Shown one piece after another: positions 5,971 through 7,916 of a DNA stretch of 7,916 bases. The notes under the pieces were generated by a model. The model saw only the letters and a program-made list of their open reading frames with translations, did no database searches and had not been told where the DNA came from. Position 1 is the stretch's first letter. Every line of letters begins with the position of its first letter. Origin of the DNA: an uncultured Lachnospiraceae bacterium. GTDB lineage: Bacteria; Bacillota; Clostridia; Lachnospirales; Lachnospiraceae. The position numbers were made by a program, and so were the translations under genes. The stretch is from the NCBI GenBank assembly GCA_910584585.1, contig CAJUBP010000079.1:1-7916 (forward strand), read 5' to 3'.

Positions 5971-6018
5971 GGGAAAACAAACCAAATTGAGGAAACAAGC
6001 CTATGGAAGGAGGCACAC

Positions 6019-6711
6019 ATGATTCAGATTAGAAACCTGCACAAATTTTACGGAACAGAAGGAAACAGGACGGAAGTGCTAAAGGGCATCTCCCTGGATA
6101 TCAAAGACGGAGATTTTATGGTGATTCTAGGGGCTTCCGGCTCCGGCAAATCCACCCTGCTCAATGTAATATCCGGCCTGGAACCGGCAGACGCCGGGAC
6201 TGTAAGCTACAACAGCAAAAACATCTGCCAAATGAGCGATAAGGAAATGACTCTTTTCCGAAGAAATGTCATCGGCTATGTTTTCCAGCAATACTTCCTG
6301 CTGCCCAACCTGAACGTGGATAAAAACGTGAAAATGGGAGCGGATTTGGTAAAAAATTCAAACTACCGCAAGTTAATCGAAGCCGTAGGCCTGGCAGACA
6401 AAAGCAGCAAATACCCCCACCAGTTAAGCGGCGGGGAACAGCAGCGGATATCTGTGGCGCGGGCTTTGGCCAAACGCCCCAAGGTACTGTATCTGGACGA
6501 ACCCACCGGGGCGCTGGATGAAGCCACCGGCCGCCTGGTGCTGGATTTAATCTGCAGGCTGCAGAAAGAACTGGGATTTACCATGGTGATGGTGACCCAC
6601 AACCAAAACATTGCAGAGATGGCCGATACTGTAATTTCCATGAACAGCGGAAAAATCGTAAAACAATACCAAAATGGCGCCCCGAAATCCGCATATCAGA
6701 TTGCATGGTAG
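6019..6711 (+). CDS. ABC transporter ATP-binding protein (MacB/LolD/FtsE type)
   Basis: This 230-residue cytoplasmic ATPase subunit powers the permease encoded next. All nucleotide-binding motifs are present: Walker A GASGSGKST (38-46), Q-loop VFQQ (88-91), signature LSGGEQQR (136-143), Walker B VLYLDEPTGALD (156-167, catalytic Glu161) and switch His194 in MVTHN. Length and motifs fit the 3.A.1.122/125 exporter group (MacB, LolD, BceA, FtsE). The start is the ATG at 6019, with a near-perfect ribosome binding site AAGGAGG 5 bases before it; an upstream in-frame ATG-less extension to 5953 runs through the 50-bp repeat and is not part of the protein. The stop overlaps the ribosome binding site of the permease gene, indicating tight coupling. 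Expression is probably under TetR control from the promoter at 5282. Confidence 0.95.
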   Translation: MIQIRNLHKFYGTEGNRTEVLKGISLDIKDGDFMVILGASGSGKSTLLNVISGLEPADAGTVSYNSKNICQMSDKEMTLFRRNVIGYVFQQYFLLPNLNVDKNVKMGADLVKNSNYRKLIEAVGLADKSSKYPHQLSGGEQQRISVARALAKRPKVLYLDEPTGALDEATGRLVLDLICRLQKELGFTMVMVTHNQNIAEMADTVISMNSGKIVKQYQNGAPKSAYQIAW

Positions 6712-6721
6712 GAGGATCACA

Positions 6722-7858
6722 ATGATTGTAAGCTTCAAAGATATTTATAAAATGATTGGCATGCTGATTGTCAGCCTCTGCGCCGTACTGATATCCGCTA
6801 TGTTTTTAAATTACTACATAGACCTTATTTCTGTGGAAAATCTCATCACAGCAGGCATTTCCAAAATCTTTTACGAAGCCCAGCGCAATACGGCTCTGGT
6901 GGTCAGCGCAGTGTCCGGCGGATGCCTGCTTCTCACCACGGCAGTGCTGCTATGCTTCTATACCGGGCATTACATTGACACCCACCAGAAACAACTCGGC
7001 ATTTTAAAAGCATTGGGGTATACCCGGCTTTCCGTCGCAAAAAATTTCTGGGTATTCGGGCTTCCGGTGTTTACTGGAACCGCTCTTGGATATGCCGGAG
7101 CCCACCTGCTCATGCCGAAATTATATGAAGTCCAGAACAAAGACGGTTACCTGCCGGATATTCCCATTGCCTTCCACCCCGGCTTGTGCGTTGCGCTGGT
7201 TTTTGTTCCGGCTGTCTCCTTCTCCCTGCTGGCGGTTCTTTACAGTTTCCGGAAATTAAAAACCTCCGCCCTGCAGCTTATCCAGGAACAGTCCTCCCAA
7301 AAAATTGTCCCTGCAAAAAAGGACGCCGATCTGCCCTTTTTGCAGGAACTAAAGAAAAGCAATGTCCGCCAGAAGAAATCCTTGATTTTTTTCATTGCTT
7401 TCGCCGTATTCTGTTTTGCGGCAATGACCCAGATGTCCGCCAGCATGGATCAGCTGGCCAGTAAAATGATGGGCGTTATGACGCTGTCCATCGGCCTAAC
7501 TTTAGCCGCAGTGACTCTGCTGATTGCCGTCACCTCCCTGGTTAAGGCAAACCGGAAAACCATCATCATGATGAAAGTTTTCGGTTACAGCTCCAAGGAA
7601 TGCGGGAAGGCTGTGCTGAGCGGCTACCGCCCCTTTGCATACCTGGGGTTCGCATTGGGCACGGCCTACCAGTATGTTTTGCTAAAAATAGCGGTAAATG
7701 TTATTTTCAAAGATTTGGAAGGCGTTCCCGATTATCAGTTTGATGTTCCTGCCATGCTGGTTGCGCTGGCATTGTTCCTTATTTCATATGAAACGCTGAT
7801 GTTTGCCTATACAAAGAAAATGGAACGGATGTCTGTGAAGGAAATTATGCTGGATTAG
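6722..7858 (+). CDS. FtsX-like ABC transporter permease
   Basis: This 378-residue integral membrane protein has about eight hydrophobic helices (roughly 11-33, 57-80, 108-130, 170-190, 234-252, 266-290, 316-336, 352-372). They form two four-helix FtsX-like halves in one chain. Each half has a cytoplasmic coupling segment: GILKALGYTR (93-102) in the first and IIMMKVFGYS in the second. The large extracytoplasmic domain of true MacB is missing, and the protein ends in VKEIMLD. The start at 6722 has GGAGG 6 bases upstream, lying directly on the stop of the ATPase gene. With the ATPase it likely forms an exporter for peptides, lipids or a toxic compound; the substrate cannot be told. The last codon is followed at once by another Shine-Dalgarno sequence. 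Confidence 0.92.
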   Translation: MIVSFKDIYKMIGMLIVSLCAVLISAMFLNYYIDLISVENLITAGISKIFYEAQRNTALVVSAVSGGCLLLTTAVLLCFYTGHYIDTHQKQLGILKALGYTRLSVAKNFWVFGLPVFTGTALGYAGAHLLMPKLYEVQNKDGYLPDIPIAFHPGLCVALVFVPAVSFSLLAVLYSFRKLKTSALQLIQEQSSQKIVPAKKDADLPFLQELKKSNVRQKKSLIFFIAFAVFCFAAMTQMSASMDQLASKMMGVMTLSIGLTLAAVTLLIAVTSLVKANRKTIIMMKVFGYSSKECGKAVLSGYRPFAYLGFALGTAYQYVLLKIAVNVIFKDLEGVPDYQFDVPAMLVALALFLISYETLMFAYTKKMERMSVKEIMLD

Positions 7859-7862
7859 GAGG
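7857..7862 (+). promoter_or_regulatory. Orphan Shine-Dalgarno sequence after the permease gene
   Basis: AGGAGG overlaps the permease stop codon exactly as the ribosome binding sites do inside this operon. No ATG, GTG or TTG follows at normal distance. Only ATT (7864) or ACG (7870) could serve, opening a frame that stays open to the window end. Confidence 0.5.
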
Positions 7863-7868
7863 TATTAC

Positions 7869-7903
7869 TACGGCTATTAAAAGTCAATGTTTTAATAGCC
7901 GTA
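7869..7903. repeat. 14-bp perfect inverted repeat with 7-base loop
   Basis: TACGGCTATTAAAA (7869-7882) and its exact reverse complement (7890-7903) flank the loop GTCAATG. The stem is GC-richer at the base and A/T at the loop end, and it is not followed by a T-run, so it is not a standard intrinsic terminator. The flanks ATTAC and GTAAT can also pair if three bases bulge. It may be a regulatory hairpin or an end of a mobile element. Confidence 0.7.
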
Positions 7904-7916
7904 ATCCTGAATATAT

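Noticed and set aside
5953..6018. Upstream extension of the ABC ATPase gene by 22 codons
   Set aside because: The extension reads through the second 50-bp repeat unit, lacks a ribosome binding site, and the ATG at 6019 has a near-perfect one and matches the usual family start.
6674..6721. Upstream start for the permease gene inside the ABC ATPase gene
   Set aside because: It would overlap the ATPase by 38 bases; the ATG at 6722 has GGAGG at ideal spacing and begins with the typical MIVSFKD opening.
7869..7903. Intrinsic terminator for the transporter operon
   Set aside because: The stem is strong, but it is A/T-rich at the loop end and followed by ATCCTGAATATAT instead of a T-run on either strand in the needed position.
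1..7916. CRISPR arrays, tRNA or rRNA genes
   Set aside because: No regularly spaced direct repeats and no tRNA cloverleaf or rRNA-like segments were seen on either strand; the only tandem repeats are the 33-, 50- and 324-base ones reported.

Overview
The window looks like an accessory or genome-plasticity stretch from a low-to-moderate GC Firmicute, most likely a gut Clostridia/Lachnospiraceae type. The grounds are strong GGAGG-type ribosome binding sites, sigma-A style promoters, and gene families typical of that group (AAA_14/DUF4143 ATPase, small XRE regulators, TetR plus a MacB-like ABC exporter). The species cannot be named from the sequence alone.

Left part (12-1960, minus strand): a two-gene, translationally overlapping cassette. 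It encodes an ABC/OLD-type AAA ATPase (511-1902) followed by a small protein with TOPRIM-like motifs (12-518). The arrangement resembles split OLD-like anti-phage systems such as PARIS (AriA/AriB) or RloA/RloB, but the partner is unusually short and its last residues look abnormal. The cassette has its own good promoter and ribosome binding site.

Middle part (about 2021-3456): debris. Directly behind the cassette promoter lies a plus-strand AAA_14/DUF4143 ATPase gene that has lost its start and Walker A region. It is followed by a 37-codon minus-strand scrap of an XRE-type repressor gene. Together they suggest that the defence-like cassette landed in, or replaced part of, an older accessory locus.

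Regulatory part (3457-5006): a minus-strand gene for an unrecognised single-pass membrane protein carrying two CxxC pairs is divergent from two tandem, nearly identical 80-residue XRE repressor genes. The XRE genes arose by a roughly 320-bp duplication that includes their promoters. A CCGTTAA half-site recurs at the promoters; it is a perfect 14-bp palindrome in the second copy and is degenerate in the first, where it also overlaps the divergent -35 box. This looks like a small auto-regulated switch that may also control the membrane protein.

Right part (5282-7858, plus strand): a TetR-type repressor, an ABC ATPase and an FtsX-like permease, probably one operon. It is driven by a perfect TTGACA-17-TATAAT promoter whose start region carries palindromes suited to TetR autorepression. 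The end of the TetR gene is built on a 50-bp imperfect tandem duplication. After the permease stop there is an orphan Shine-Dalgarno sequence running straight into a 14-bp perfect inverted repeat at the window edge, which may be a regulatory hairpin or the end of an inserted element.
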